A stretch of DNA of 64,000 nt from DATBLZ01 sp036555065. GTDB lineage: Bacteria; Pseudomonadota; Gammaproteobacteria; Steroidobacterales; Rariloculaceae. How positions within the stretch are numbered: position 1 is the stretch's first letter; the number at the start of each line of letters is the position of its first letter. The translations under genes were made by a program, and so were the position numbers. A model generated the notes under the pieces. The model was not told the origin of the DNA, searched no databases, and was given only the letters and a program-made list of their open reading frames with translations. Positions 25,711 to 34,460 of this stretch are shown piece after piece. Where the stretch lies: the NCBI GenBank assembly GCA_036555065.1, contig DATBLZ010000166.1, forward strand, positions 16,373 to 80,372, written 5' to 3'.

Positions 25711-27612
25711 GTGCGCAAGTCCCACGCCCATTGGACGTCGGCACTGGTCGGCGCCGCGCTCGCGGCGGCAACTCTGCACGTCCGGGCCGACGACGAAGAA
25801 CCTAAAGTCGTAAGAGACCTTGCCTACGGCGAAGTCCTGTTCCACTACTTCAAGGACGATCACTTCACCGCGCTCACGCGGCTCTTGGCCGGGCTCGAGC
25901 GCGACGAGCTGCCCTCGCACGCGCATGACGCGGATCTTCTGCTCGGCGCTCTTTATCTCTCGTACGGCCAACATCGCCTCGCGGGGCAGGTGTTCGAGCA
26001 AGTGCTCGCGAGCTCAGTCGACCCGGAGCTTCACGATCGCGCGTGGTTCTTCCTCGCGAAGATCTGGAGGCAGCGCGGCTATCTCGCCGAGGCCGAGGCC
26101 GCGCTCGCGCGGATCGGCGAAGAGCTTCCCGAGGAGCTCGAGGGCGAGCGGCAAATGCTCCAGGCCGAAGTGCTCATGGACCAGCAGAAATTCGATGAGG
26201 CGCTCATGGTGCTCGAATCGTGGCGCAAGCCGAGCGACCGGTGGGTCGGATTCGCGAAGTACAACATCGGCGTCTCGCTCGTGCGGATCGGACGCGTCGA
26301 GGAGGGCGCAGCCGTGCTCGCCGAGGTCGGGCAGCTCGATCTCGAGAACCCGGAGCTTGCGGCGCTGCGCGACAAGGCCAACGTCGCGCTCGGGTATGCG
26401 TGGCTCCAGGCGAGCCGACCGGCCGATGCGAAACCGTCGCTGCAGCGCGTGCGGCTCGACGGACCGTACTCGAACAAGGCGCTGCTCGGCGTAGGCTGGG
26501 CGGACGCCGAGCTCGGCGACTACGAGGCGGCCTTGCGGCCGTGGGTCGAGCTCGGCCGGCGCGATCTGCTCGACTCGGCCGTGCAGGAATCGCTGCTCGC
26601 AGTGCCGTACGCGTTCGCGCAACTCGGCGCGGACAAGCAGGCCGCCGATTACTACGTGGCGGCGATCAATGCGTTCAACGACGAGCTCCTGCGGCTCGAC
26701 ACGTCGATCATCGCGATCGAGTCGGGCCAGCTCATCGACGAGCTTCTGGCGCGCGAGCCCGCGGACGGCTCGGGCTGGTTCTGGCACCTCGAGCAGCTGC
26801 CGCAGACGGCCGAGACGCGCCATCTCTACGAGGTCATGGCGACGAACCGCTTTCAGGAAGGACTCAAGACGTATCGCGATCTCAAGTATTTGTACGATAA
26901 CCTCGATCAATGGGTGGGCAGCCTCGACACCTTCGACAGCATCCTGCAGACCAGGCAACGCGCTTACGAGGAGCGTTTGCCGACGATCGACGCGAGCCTG
27001 GAACGCATCGATCTCGACGCGATGGCAGAGCGACGCCTCGAGCTCGAGTCGCGGCTGCTCGAGATCGAGCGCACGCAGGATGCCGTGGCCCTCGGGACTC
27101 CGGCCCAGCAAGAGGCGTGGCGCACGCTCACCGAGATGGAGCCCGATCTTGCGCGGCTCGGCAACGACGAGCGCGCGGAGGAGCTGCGTCGCAAGCAGCG
27201 CTTCTTCAAAGGGTTGCTGCTTTGGGAGCTGCGCCGGGATTATCCCGCGCGCCTGTGGGCCGAGCAAAAGAGCTTGCGCGAGCTCGATCGCGAGCTCAAA
27301 GAAGCGCGCCGCAGCCATCATGAAGTCGCGACGGCGCGCGACACCTGGCCCGAGCAGTTCGGGTCTTTGACGGCGCGCATTGCGGCGCTCGCGCCGCGCG
27401 TCGAAGCGCTGCGCGCGATTACGCGAGACACTCTCGAGCAGCAGCGTGCGTTCGTGCAAGGAATCGCCGTCGAGGAGCTCCAAGCACAGCGCGAGCGCGT
27501 CGATACGTATCTCGTTCAAGCGCGCTTCGCGCTTGCTTCCGTGTATGACCGCGCGGCCGCGAGCACGGGCGCACCGCCCGCAGAATCGACCGTCGCGGAG
27601 GAACGCCCGTGA
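25711..27612 (+). CDS. Periplasmic TPR-repeat protein with coiled-coil C-terminus
   Basis: A 633-residue exported protein with GTG start and signal (SALVGAALAAATLHVRA). Residues about 30-330 contain helical TPR-like repeats (LLGALYLSYGQHRLAGQVFEQVL, YNIGVSLVRIGRVEEGAAVLAEV, LGVGWADAELGDYEAALRPWVEL). After about residue 380 it turns into long charged helices likely to form coiled coils (LERIDLDAMAERRLELESRLLEI). This resembles TPR partners of Agl/Glt and Tol-type systems, where they sit in the periplasm; the exact partner is unknown. GTGA overlap with the next gene indicates coupling. Confidence 0.82.
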   Translation: MRKSHAHWTSALVGAALAAATLHVRADDEEPKVVRDLAYGEVLFHYFKDDHFTALTRLLAGLERDELPSHAHDADLLLGALYLSYGQHRLAGQVFEQVLASSVDPELHDRAWFFLAKIWRQRGYLAEAEAALARIGEELPEELEGERQMLQAEVLMDQQKFDEALMVLESWRKPSDRWVGFAKYNIGVSLVRIGRVEEGAAVLAEVGQLDLENPELAALRDKANVALGYAWLQASRPADAKPSLQRVRLDGPYSNKALLGVGWADAELGDYEAALRPWVELGRRDLLDSAVQESLLAVPYAFAQLGADKQAADYYVAAINAFNDELLRLDTSIIAIESGQLIDELLAREPADGSGWFWHLEQLPQTAETRHLYEVMATNRFQEGLKTYRDLKYLYDNLDQWVGSLDTFDSILQTRQRAYEERLPTIDASLERIDLDAMAERRLELESRLLEIERTQDAVALGTPAQQEAWRTLTEMEPDLARLGNDERAEELRRKQRFFKGLLLWELRRDYPARLWAEQKSLRELDRELKEARRSHHEVATARDTWPEQFGSLTARIAALAPRVEALRAITRDTLEQQRAFVQGIAVEELQAQRERVDTYLVQARFALASVYDRAAASTGAPPAESTVAEERP

Positions 27613-30431
27613 GCGGCGGAGCATTGCTCACGTTCATCGTGTTAGCGGGTCTCTGGCCGCCGTGGCCGTTCGGCCGCGATCGCGACAAAGAGGACATCGA
27701 AGGCACGATTAGGGAGCTCGACTCCGTCGCCGTCGAAGTCGACCGCAACGCCACGATCGAGAGCAGCGAAGCCAAGGCCATGGAAAGCTATCGGCTCTTT
27801 CTCGACCTCGCGTCCGAAGACCCGCTGCTCCAAGCCGAGGCCATGCGCCGTCTTGCCGACCTCCAGCTCGAGACCGGCGAGACCGAGCAGCTGCAGCGGA
27901 ATCTGCAGGCGCTCGGCGGCAACCTCGGCGGCACGATCGATCTATACACCAAGTTGCTCGAGACCTACCCCGACTACGCCAAGAACGACCTCGTCCTGTA
28001 TCAGCTCGCGCGCGCCTACGAGGCGGGCGGTGACAACGAGCACGCGCTCGCCACCCTCGATCGGCTCGTGACGGAGTTTCCGCGCACGCCGCATGCCGCC
28101 GAGGCCCATTTCCGGCGCGGCGAGATGCTCTTCGTCGATCAGCGGTACGGCGAGGCAGAGGACGCATACGCACACGTGCTCGCCGGTGGCCCCGATGCGC
28201 CGTTCGCGGAGCAGTCGATGTACAAGCTCGGCTGGTCGCTCTTCAAGCAGCTGCGCCACGAGGAAGCCATCGATCCGTTCTTCGATCTTCTCGACCGCAA
28301 GCTCGCCGCGGACGGTCCGAGTACGGATCCCGCGGCCGTCTATCTCGAGATGGGCCGTGCCGAGCAGGAGCTCGTCGACGACACGTTGCGCGTCGCGGCG
28401 ATCAGCTTCTCCTATTTGGACGGTCCGGAGTCGGTCTCCGAGCACTTCCGGGACACAGGCTCGAGACCGTATGCGTACATCGTGTACACGAAGCTCGGCG
28501 ACTTGTATCTCGAGCAAGAGCGATATCAAGACGCGGCCGACGCCTATCACGCGTTCGTCGAGCTCGATCCGGAGCATGCCAAAGCGCCGCTGCTCCAGGC
28601 AGAGGTCATCGAGGCTTACGAGAAAGGCGGTTTTGCCGACCTCGTGCTCGAGGCGAAGCGCGATTTCGTCGTGGTTTACGGCCCGGGTAGCGCGTATTGG
28701 CAGGAGTTCACGTTCGAGCAGCAGCCCGAGGTCGCGGCGGCGCTCAAGACCAATGTCACCGATCTTGCGGCCTACCACCATGCGCGCGCGCAAGAGTCCG
28801 GCGACCCAACCGAATACGCAGAGGCCGCGCGCTGGTATCGCAGCTATCTGCAGTCGTTCCCGGACGATGCGAATGCGCCGCGCACGAACTTCTTGCTCGG
28901 CGAGGTGCTGTACGAGAGCGGCGACTTCCACGGCGCGGCGCTCGAATACGAGCGCACCGCGTACGCGTATCCATTCCATGAGAACAGCAGCGAGGCAGGC
29001 TACGCCGCGTTGCTCGCCTATTCCGAGCACGAAAAGAAGTTGACCGACGCGGTCGCGCGGGCCGAATGGCATCGCGCAGGTATCGAGAGCGCACTGCGCT
29101 TTGCCGGCGCCTACCCGGAGCACGAGCAGGCCGCGGCAGTGCAGACCGACGCCGCCGAGAAGCTCTTCGCGCTCGGCGATTTCGTGCGCGCGCGCGACGT
29201 CGCGACGGGCGTGACGCAGCGCGCCGTCCCGCCGAGCAGGGACCTCTTGAGGACTGCCTGGACGGTCGTTGCGCACTCCGAATTCGATCTCGGCAACTTC
29301 GCGAGTGCCGAAACCGCGTACACGACCTTGATTCCGTTCGTGCCGGTCGACGATCCCGAGCGCGGCCAAGTTACCGAGCGCATCGCTTCGTCGATCTACA
29401 AGCAGGGCGAGCAGGCGCGGGCCGCGGGCGATACCTATGGAGCCGTCGGGCACTTTTTACGCGTTGGTGCCGCAGTGCCGAGCTCGCCGATTCGCCCGAC
29501 GGCGGAATACGACGCGGCCGCGGCACTGATCCAAGCCGGCGACTGGGGCCGCGCGGCGCAGGTTCTCGAAGAGTTTCGTGCGCGTTATCCGAACCATGAG
29601 CTCGCGGCCGAAGCGACCGCGAGCCTGGCGGTCGCCTACGTGGAGACCGGCGACGGCGTGCGCGCGGCGTCGGAGTTCGAGCGCATCGCCGAAGGCACGG
29701 GCACCGACGACGTGAAGAAGGAAGCGCTGTGGCGCGCGGCCGAGCTCTATGAGAAGGCCGGGCAAGGGCCCGCTGCGACGGCGACGTTGACGCGGTACGT
29801 CGAGCGCTATCCACGCCCGACGGCGCCCGCAATCGAGGCGCAGGAACGGCTCGTGCAACTAGCCGAAGCGAGCGGCGATTACGGCGCGCGCACACGTTGG
29901 ATGTTGGCGATCGTCGCGACCGATGCGGCCGCGGGCGAGGAACGTACGGACCGCACGCGTTACCTCGCGGCCAAGTCGCAGCTCGCGCTCGCCGAGCCCA
30001 CACGGGAAGCGTTTCGCGGCGCGCGGCTCGTGATCCCGCTCGAGGACAGCCTCAAGATCAAGCGTGAGCGCATGGAGCTTGCGCTGGCCGCTTATGGGAA
30101 GGCGGCCGATTACGGCGTTGCCGAGGTGACGACTGCGGCGACTTATGAGATCGCCGAGATCTATCACCAACTGAGCCGCGATCTTTTCGATTCAGAGCGG
30201 CCGGCGGAGCTGTCCCAGGAAGAGCTCGAGCAATACGACATCCTGCTCGAGGAGCAGGCATTCCCGTTCGAGGAGCAAGCGATCGAGGTTCACGAGGTCA
30301 ACGCGGCACGCACGACCGAAGGCATTTACGACGAGTGGGTCGTCAAGAGCCTTGCGGCGCTCGGCGAGCTCGTGCCGGTCAGATATGCGAAAGAAGAGAT
30401 CGGAGAACAATTTGTCAGCGCGATCAGATAA
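27609..30431 (+). CDS. Large periplasmic TPR-repeat protein
   Basis: A 940-residue protein made mainly of tandem TPR-like helical repeats along its whole length (for example LVLYQLARAYEAGGDNEHALATLDRL, EAHFRRGEMLFVDQRYGEAEDAYAHVL, KLGDLYLEQERYQDAADAYHAFVEL, NFLLGEVLYESGDFHGAALEYER). The N-terminus has one hydrophobic stretch (LLTFIVLAGLWPPWPFG) acting as a signal or anchor. GTG 27609 overlaps the previous stop. Large TPR proteins of this kind appear in Myxococcus gliding clusters and in uncharacterised gammaproteobacterial TolQ/ExbD clusters. It is probably a periplasmic scaffold; that role is inferred. Confidence 0.82.
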   Translation: MSGGALLTFIVLAGLWPPWPFGRDRDKEDIEGTIRELDSVAVEVDRNATIESSEAKAMESYRLFLDLASEDPLLQAEAMRRLADLQLETGETEQLQRNLQALGGNLGGTIDLYTKLLETYPDYAKNDLVLYQLARAYEAGGDNEHALATLDRLVTEFPRTPHAAEAHFRRGEMLFVDQRYGEAEDAYAHVLAGGPDAPFAEQSMYKLGWSLFKQLRHEEAIDPFFDLLDRKLAADGPSTDPAAVYLEMGRAEQELVDDTLRVAAISFSYLDGPESVSEHFRDTGSRPYAYIVYTKLGDLYLEQERYQDAADAYHAFVELDPEHAKAPLLQAEVIEAYEKGGFADLVLEAKRDFVVVYGPGSAYWQEFTFEQQPEVAAALKTNVTDLAAYHHARAQESGDPTEYAEAARWYRSYLQSFPDDANAPRTNFLLGEVLYESGDFHGAALEYERTAYAYPFHENSSEAGYAALLAYSEHEKKLTDAVARAEWHRAGIESALRFAGAYPEHEQAAAVQTDAAEKLFALGDFVRARDVATGVTQRAVPPSRDLLRTAWTVVAHSEFDLGNFASAETAYTTLIPFVPVDDPERGQVTERIASSIYKQGEQARAAGDTYGAVGHFLRVGAAVPSSPIRPTAEYDAAAALIQAGDWGRAAQVLEEFRARYPNHELAAEATASLAVAYVETGDGVRAASEFERIAEGTGTDDVKKEALWRAAELYEKAGQGPAATATLTRYVERYPRPTAPAIEAQERLVQLAEASGDYGARTRWMLAIVATDAAAGEERTDRTRYLAAKSQLALAEPTREAFRGARLVIPLEDSLKIKRERMELALAAYGKAADYGVAEVTTAATYEIAEIYHQLSRDLFDSERPAELSQEELEQYDILLEEQAFPFEEQAIEVHEVNAARTTEGIYDEWVVKSLAALGELVPVRYAKEEIGEQFVSAIR

Positions 30432-31239
30432 CGTGCTTTTCGCGACACGCGGCCTGGCGTATGCAGCGCTCGGCGCGTGCACGCTCCTGCTCGGCGCGTG
30501 CGGCGGCAGCACGCCCGTGCAGCCGAGCTCGTCGGCGCGCACGGTCGTAACCCCGGCGCCGACCGAAACCGCGCCGGCGCAATCGGCCCCGACACGCACC
30601 GTGCCGCCGCCGGCGAGCGCGCCGCAAGCGAAGCGCGACGAACCCTCGCGACGCGACGAGCGCCGCGCGCGTGAGGCTGCGGAAGCTGCGGCCGCGGCCG
30701 CCGCAGCGGGCGAGGAGGTGCCGATTCCTGCGGACGTCGCGGCCGCGCACGAGCGCGCCGTGGCCGCAATGGCGAGAGGCAATTGGCTCGAAGCAGCAGT
30801 CGAGCTCGAGCAGCTCGTGGCCGTGCACACCGAATATCCGGGTCCGTACGTGAACCTCGCGATCATCCATATGCGCGACGGGCGCAACGCCGAAGCGCGT
30901 GCGGCTCTGGACAATGCGCTCGCGATCGACGCGACGCACGCGGTGGCGAACAATCAGCTCGGCATGCTGTTACGCCGCGAGGGCGCATTCGCAGAAGCCG
31001 AGGCCGCCTATCGGCGCGCCATCGCGAGGGATCCGCAGTATGCACTCGCTTATTACAACCTCGGTGTGCTGCTCGATCTTTATTTGCACCGGCCCGAAGA
31101 GGCGCTCGAATGCTACGAGGTGTATCAGAGTATGCTGGCCGAGCCGAATCAGACCGTGGGGCGCTGGATCGTCGATCTGCGCCGGCGGCTCGGCATGACC
31201 GAAACCGCGACGCGAGTCGCGAGGGAGACGGGCGGATGA
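30385..31239 (+). CDS. TPR-repeat lipoprotein
   Basis: Lipoprotein signal ending LLLGACGG (lipobox LGAC), then a low-complexity proline/alanine/charged linker (about residues 45-120) and three to four TPR units (VNLAIIHMRDGRNAEARAALDNAL, NNQLGMLLRREGAFAEAEAAYRRAI, YYNLGVLLDLYLHRPEEALECYEVY). ATG 30385 lies within the end of the previous gene. An in-frame TTG at 30412 has GGAG six bases upstream and gives a shorter signal peptide; GTG 30433 is a third choice. It is probably the outer-membrane anchored part of the complex, as lipoproteins with TPRs are in Glt/Tol-type systems. Confidence 0.82.
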   Translation: MRKKRSENNLSARSDNVLFATRGLAYAALGACTLLLGACGGSTPVQPSSSARTVVTPAPTETAPAQSAPTRTVPPPASAPQAKRDEPSRRDERRAREAAEAAAAAAAAGEEVPIPADVAAAHERAVAAMARGNWLEAAVELEQLVAVHTEYPGPYVNLAIIHMRDGRNAEARAALDNALAIDATHAVANNQLGMLLRREGAFAEAEAAYRRAIARDPQYALAYYNLGVLLDLYLHRPEEALECYEVYQSMLAEPNQTVGRWIVDLRRRLGMTETATRVARETGG

Positions 31240-31667
31240 GAGCGATGCTGATATTCGCATGCGCGGTGCTTGCGGCGAGCTCCGTCGTTGCTCAGGAAAA
31301 CGAAGCGCCGCAAACGGGCCGTCGACCGCTTGCCGACGTCGCGGACCTCGAGCCGGCCGTCGACGTGAGCCGAACCCCGGCGACTCCGCCGCCAGCGGCT
31401 GCAGCGGCCGCCGAGGCGCCGGCCGTCGTCGCGCGGGCCGGCCGCGGCACCGATACGCTCGATCTGGGAACTACGTCAATTACGGGAAATCAGGAATTGC
31501 CTAAGGTTCTCTATATCGTGCCCTGGAAGCGGTCCGATTTGGGGGATCACGTGGGACGCCCGGTCAACACCTTGCTCGATGAGGTGCTCGAACCGATCGA
31601 CCCCGAGGTCTTCGAGCGCCATTTGGAGTATTACGAGACCCTTCACGGGGTAAGCGGAGAGGAGTGA
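31236..31667 (+). CDS. Small exported protein of the cluster, unknown function
   Basis: A 143-residue protein with signal peptide (MLIFACAVLAASSVVA, cut near AQE), an alanine/proline-rich middle (PPAAAAAAEAPAVVARAG) and a conserved-looking C-terminus (LPKVLYIVPWKRSDLGDHVGRPV, LDEVLEPIDPEVFERHLEYYETL). I do not recognise a family. It overlaps the preceding gene (ATGA) and ends inside the region before the TolQ/ExbB gene; the context indicates a small periplasmic subunit. Confidence 0.78.
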   Translation: MRAMLIFACAVLAASSVVAQENEAPQTGRRPLADVADLEPAVDVSRTPATPPPAAAAAAEAPAVVARAGRGTDTLDLGTTSITGNQELPKVLYIVPWKRSDLGDHVGRPVNTLLDEVLEPIDPEVFERHLEYYETLHGVSGEE

Positions 31668-31672
31668 TTCTT

Positions 31673-32362
31673 ATGGATGCCTATGCGACGGTCGTGAGGT
31701 TTTTCCAAGAAGGCGGCCTGTTCATGTGGCCGATCGTGATCGTGCTCGCGCTCGGTCTCGGCGTCGCCTTCGAGCGCTGGGTCTACCTCACGATGACGAG
31801 GGCGAACAACAAGCTCCTGTGGAACAAAGTGACGCCGTTCTTGAAGAGCGGCAACTTTGCCGGGGCGATGCAAGTCACCACGAAATCGAAAGCCGCGATC
31901 GCGCAGATCATGACTTACGGCTTGAATCGAGTCCGTTCGGCACGGCGGCGCGAAGACATCGAGCAGGCGATGGAAGAGAGCCTCATGGAGGTATTGCCGC
32001 GGCTCGAGAAGCGGACCCACTACCTCTCGACGTTCGCGAACTTGGCGACTCTGCTCGGCCTGCTCGGCACGATCATCGGCCTCATCAGCGCATTCACGGC
32101 CGTCTCGAGCGCGAACCCGGCCGAAAAAGCCGACTTGCTGTCGGCGAGTATCTCGGTCGCGATGAACACGACGGCGTTCGGCCTGATCGTCGCCATTCCG
32201 CTTCTGCTCATGCACATGCTCCTGCAAGCGAAGACGACCGAGATCATCGACAGCCTCGAGATGGCATCCGTGAAGTTCTTGAACGCGATTACCGAGCGTG
32301 CTCAAGAGTCTCACACGGAGGGTCATGCGCCTCGTTCGAGCGCCAAGGGCGCCGCCGCTTGA
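31673..32362 (+). CDS. MotA/TolQ/ExbB proton channel family protein
   Basis: Inner-membrane stator subunit, 229 residues with three membrane helices: residues about 15-38 (MWPIVIVLALGLGVAFERW), about 125-150 (LATLLGLLGTIIGLISAF) and about 165-190 (MNTTAFGLIVAIPLLLMHML). The large cytosolic loop precedes helix 2, as in TolQ/ExbB, and the pore-lining threonines in the last two helices are present. It should form a pentamer around an ExbD pair and use the proton motive force. GTG 31664 is possible, but GGAG eight bases before ATG 31673 favours the latter. Confidence 0.92.
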   Translation: MDAYATVVRFFQEGGLFMWPIVIVLALGLGVAFERWVYLTMTRANNKLLWNKVTPFLKSGNFAGAMQVTTKSKAAIAQIMTYGLNRVRSARRREDIEQAMEESLMEVLPRLEKRTHYLSTFANLATLLGLLGTIIGLISAFTAVSSANPAEKADLLSASISVAMNTTAFGLIVAIPLLLMHMLLQAKTTEIIDSLEMASVKFLNAITERAQESHTEGHAPRSSAKGAAA

Positions 32363-32387
32363 GCAGCGCAACCAGACGGGCTGTTCT

Positions 32388-32888
32388 ATGAACGCCTTTC
32401 GTAAGCATCGCAAGCGGCACACCGAGGGCGACGAGCTCAACATCACGGCGTTCATGAATCTCATGGTCGCGCTCGTGCCGTTTCTGCTGATTACGGCCGT
32501 GTTCTCGCGACTCACGGTGCTCGAGCTCAATCTGCCGGGCTCCGAGTCCGCGAATCCCGACCAACCGCCCGAGTTCCAGCTCGAGATCACGGTGCGCGAG
32601 AAGCGCATCGAGGTCGCCGACCGCAACGCCGGGCGTCTGAGCCGCATCGAGAACATCGCTTCGGGCTACGACCTCGAGAAGCTTAGGGCCTTCCTGCAGC
32701 GCGTAAAGCAACAGTTTCCCGATAAGGTCGATGCGACATTGCTCCTCGAGCCCGATATCGAGTACCAGGCAATCGTCGAGGTCATGGACACGGTCCGTGT
32801 CGTCGAGCGCAGAAGCGAAGCGACCAACGCGCTCGTCCAATACGAGCTCTTTCCGGAAATCTCGATCGGCGACGCGGTGGTGAACTGA
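32388..32888 (+). CDS. ExbD/TolR family protein lacking the conserved membrane aspartate
   Basis: A 166-residue ExbD/TolR-like protein with one N-terminal helix and a periplasmic domain. The helix motif reads NITAFMNLMVALVPFLLIT, so the proton-carrying aspartate of ExbD/TolR (N-[IV]-T-P-[LF]-[VI]-D) is replaced by Asn 24. The periplasmic part (VREKRIEVADRN, YDLEKLRAFLQRVKQQFP, DIEYQAIVEVMDTVR) keeps the family layout. It precedes a second ExbD-like gene that has the aspartate. ATG 32388 follows the TolQ-like stop by 25 bases. Confidence 0.9.
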   Translation: MNAFRKHRKRHTEGDELNITAFMNLMVALVPFLLITAVFSRLTVLELNLPGSESANPDQPPEFQLEITVREKRIEVADRNAGRLSRIENIASGYDLEKLRAFLQRVKQQFPDKVDATLLLEPDIEYQAIVEVMDTVRVVERRSEATNALVQYELFPEISIGDAVVN

Positions 32889-32889
32889 C

Positions 32890-33417
32890 ATGAAGTACAG
32901 CGGTCGTGCTGCGCGCATGGAACGTCACCATGCTCGCCACAAGGCGGGCGGCGGTCTTAACCTCGTGTCGCTCATGGACATTTTCACGATCCTCGTGTTC
33001 TTCCTGCTCGTTCATTCGGGCGATGCCGAGGTTCTGCAGAGCTCGACGGACGTGGTGTTGCCCGAATCGATCTCGCAGACGAAGCCGCGCGAGACGGTCG
33101 TCGTTCTCGTCACGCCCGACGAGGTGCTCGTGCAAGGCGAAGTCGTCGGCCGAGTCGCCGAGATCATGGCGAGAAACACGCTCATCATTCCGGAGCTGAA
33201 AGTCGCGCTTCTGAAACAGAACGATCGCGTCTTGAGTCAAGACGCGCGCGACGACATCGCAAACCGAGAAGTAACGATTCTCGGCGACAGGGATTTGCCC
33301 TATAGCCTGCTCAAGAAAATCATGGCGACCTGCACGGACGCCGACTACGGGCAGCTGTCGCTCGCGGTGATGCAGAAGGATCCCGAAGGCGCGCAGTCTG
33401 CGGCGGTCGGAGGCTAA
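32890..33417 (+). CDS. ExbD/TolR family protein with conserved aspartate
   Basis: Second ExbD/TolR-like protein, 175 residues. After a basic, histidine-rich N-terminus the helix reads LNLVSLMDIFTILVFFLL, with Asp 30 at the proton-binding position. The periplasmic domain has DVVLPES, ETVVVLVTPDEVLVQGEVVG and LPYSLLKKIMATCTDADYGQLSLAV. It starts one base after the first ExbD-like stop. Together the two should form an ExbD heterodimer for the TolQ-like channel, with only this subunit able to carry the proton. Confidence 0.92.
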   Translation: MKYSGRAARMERHHARHKAGGGLNLVSLMDIFTILVFFLLVHSGDAEVLQSSTDVVLPESISQTKPRETVVVLVTPDEVLVQGEVVGRVAEIMARNTLIIPELKVALLKQNDRVLSQDARDDIANREVTILGDRDLPYSLLKKIMATCTDADYGQLSLAVMQKDPEGAQSAAVGG

Positions 33418-33426
33418 CCCACGGCC

Positions 33427-34434
33427 ATGACGACCGCGGTCGCAATGTACCGAGTCTACGATCTCCCGTGGTCGACCGGCGAGGAGCAGGAGCGCGACTT
33501 CAGGCGCAAGCTCACGATCACCGTGGGCACGGTGGCTTTGATCGCGCTGATTCTGTGGTTCTTGCCCGTGCCGGAGCAGCAAGCGGCCGACGAGGAAATT
33601 CCGCAGCGTCTGGCGCGCCTCGTCATGGAGCAGCAGCGGCTGCCGCCGCCGCCACCGCCGCCGGTAGTGACTGAGGAGCCCGTGCCCGACGAAATCGTGG
33701 AGCCCGAGCCGGTGCCCGTCGTCGAAGAGCGCGCCGAGCCCGAGCCCGAGCCGATCGTCGAGCCTCCGCCCGTGCCCGTCGATACCGTTCAGCAGGCGCG
33801 CGAGCGCGCGAGCGTCGCGGGCCTATTGCCGTTCGCGCAAGAGCTCGCGGCGTTGCGCGACAATGACAGCCTCGAGCGTCTCGGCCAAGCGGACTTGGTC
33901 GACGATCCCGGCGCAGGCGGCTCGGGCGCACCGGGCCCAGGAGCAAGTCCGGTAGCCGAGCGGTCATTGATCACGTCGCGCGTCGGCACGTCGAGTGGCG
34001 GCATCAACACGGCCGCGCTGAGCCGCAATACCGGCGGCAGCGGTCTTGCAGGCCGGTCGACGACACAAGTCGAGAGCCCCGTTGCCGAGATCGGCGATGG
34101 CGGCGGAGTAGTCGGCGGGTCCGGCGCGGGCGCCGATGCAAGCCCGTCGCGCAGCCGCGAGGAGATCGAGCGCGTATTCGACCGCAACAAGGGCGCAATC
34201 TACGCGTTATACAACCGCGCGTTGCGCGAAAACCCGGCGCTCGAGGGAAAAGTCGTGCTGCGTCTGACGATCAGCCCTGCAGGCGTCGTAACGGCATGCG
34301 AGATCGTTTCATCCGAGCTAGGCGATCCGGATCTCGAGCAAAAGCTCGTCCAACGCGTGATGCTGTTCCAATTCGAAGCCAAAGACGTCGCTACGATCAC
34401 GACGACGAAGCCGATCGATTTCTTCCCGGCCTAA
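33427..34434 (+). CDS. AgmX/PglI-like TonB-type energy transducer
   Basis: A 335-residue protein with a cytosolic N-terminus, a membrane helix at about residues 29-46 (LTITVGTVALIALILWF), a proline/glutamate-rich periplasmic spacer (PPPPPPVVTEEPVPDE, EPVPVVEERAEPEPEP), a glycine-rich middle and a C-terminal domain of about 95 residues (REEIERVFDRNKGAIYALYN, LEGKVVLRLTISPAGVVTAC) of the AgmX/PglI C-terminal type. The family is related to TonB/TolA. It would connect the proton channel to the periplasmic TPR proteins. Last gene of the cluster. Confidence 0.9.
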   Translation: MTTAVAMYRVYDLPWSTGEEQERDFRRKLTITVGTVALIALILWFLPVPEQQAADEEIPQRLARLVMEQQRLPPPPPPPVVTEEPVPDEIVEPEPVPVVEERAEPEPEPIVEPPPVPVDTVQQARERASVAGLLPFAQELAALRDNDSLERLGQADLVDDPGAGGSGAPGPGASPVAERSLITSRVGTSSGGINTAALSRNTGGSGLAGRSTTQVESPVAEIGDGGGVVGGSGAGADASPSRSREEIERVFDRNKGAIYALYNRALRENPALEGKVVLRLTISPAGVVTACEIVSSELGDPDLEQKLVQRVMLFQFEAKDVATITTTKPIDFFPA

Positions 34435-34460
34435 CTGCGCTGAAGGCATAATTGCGCGCC

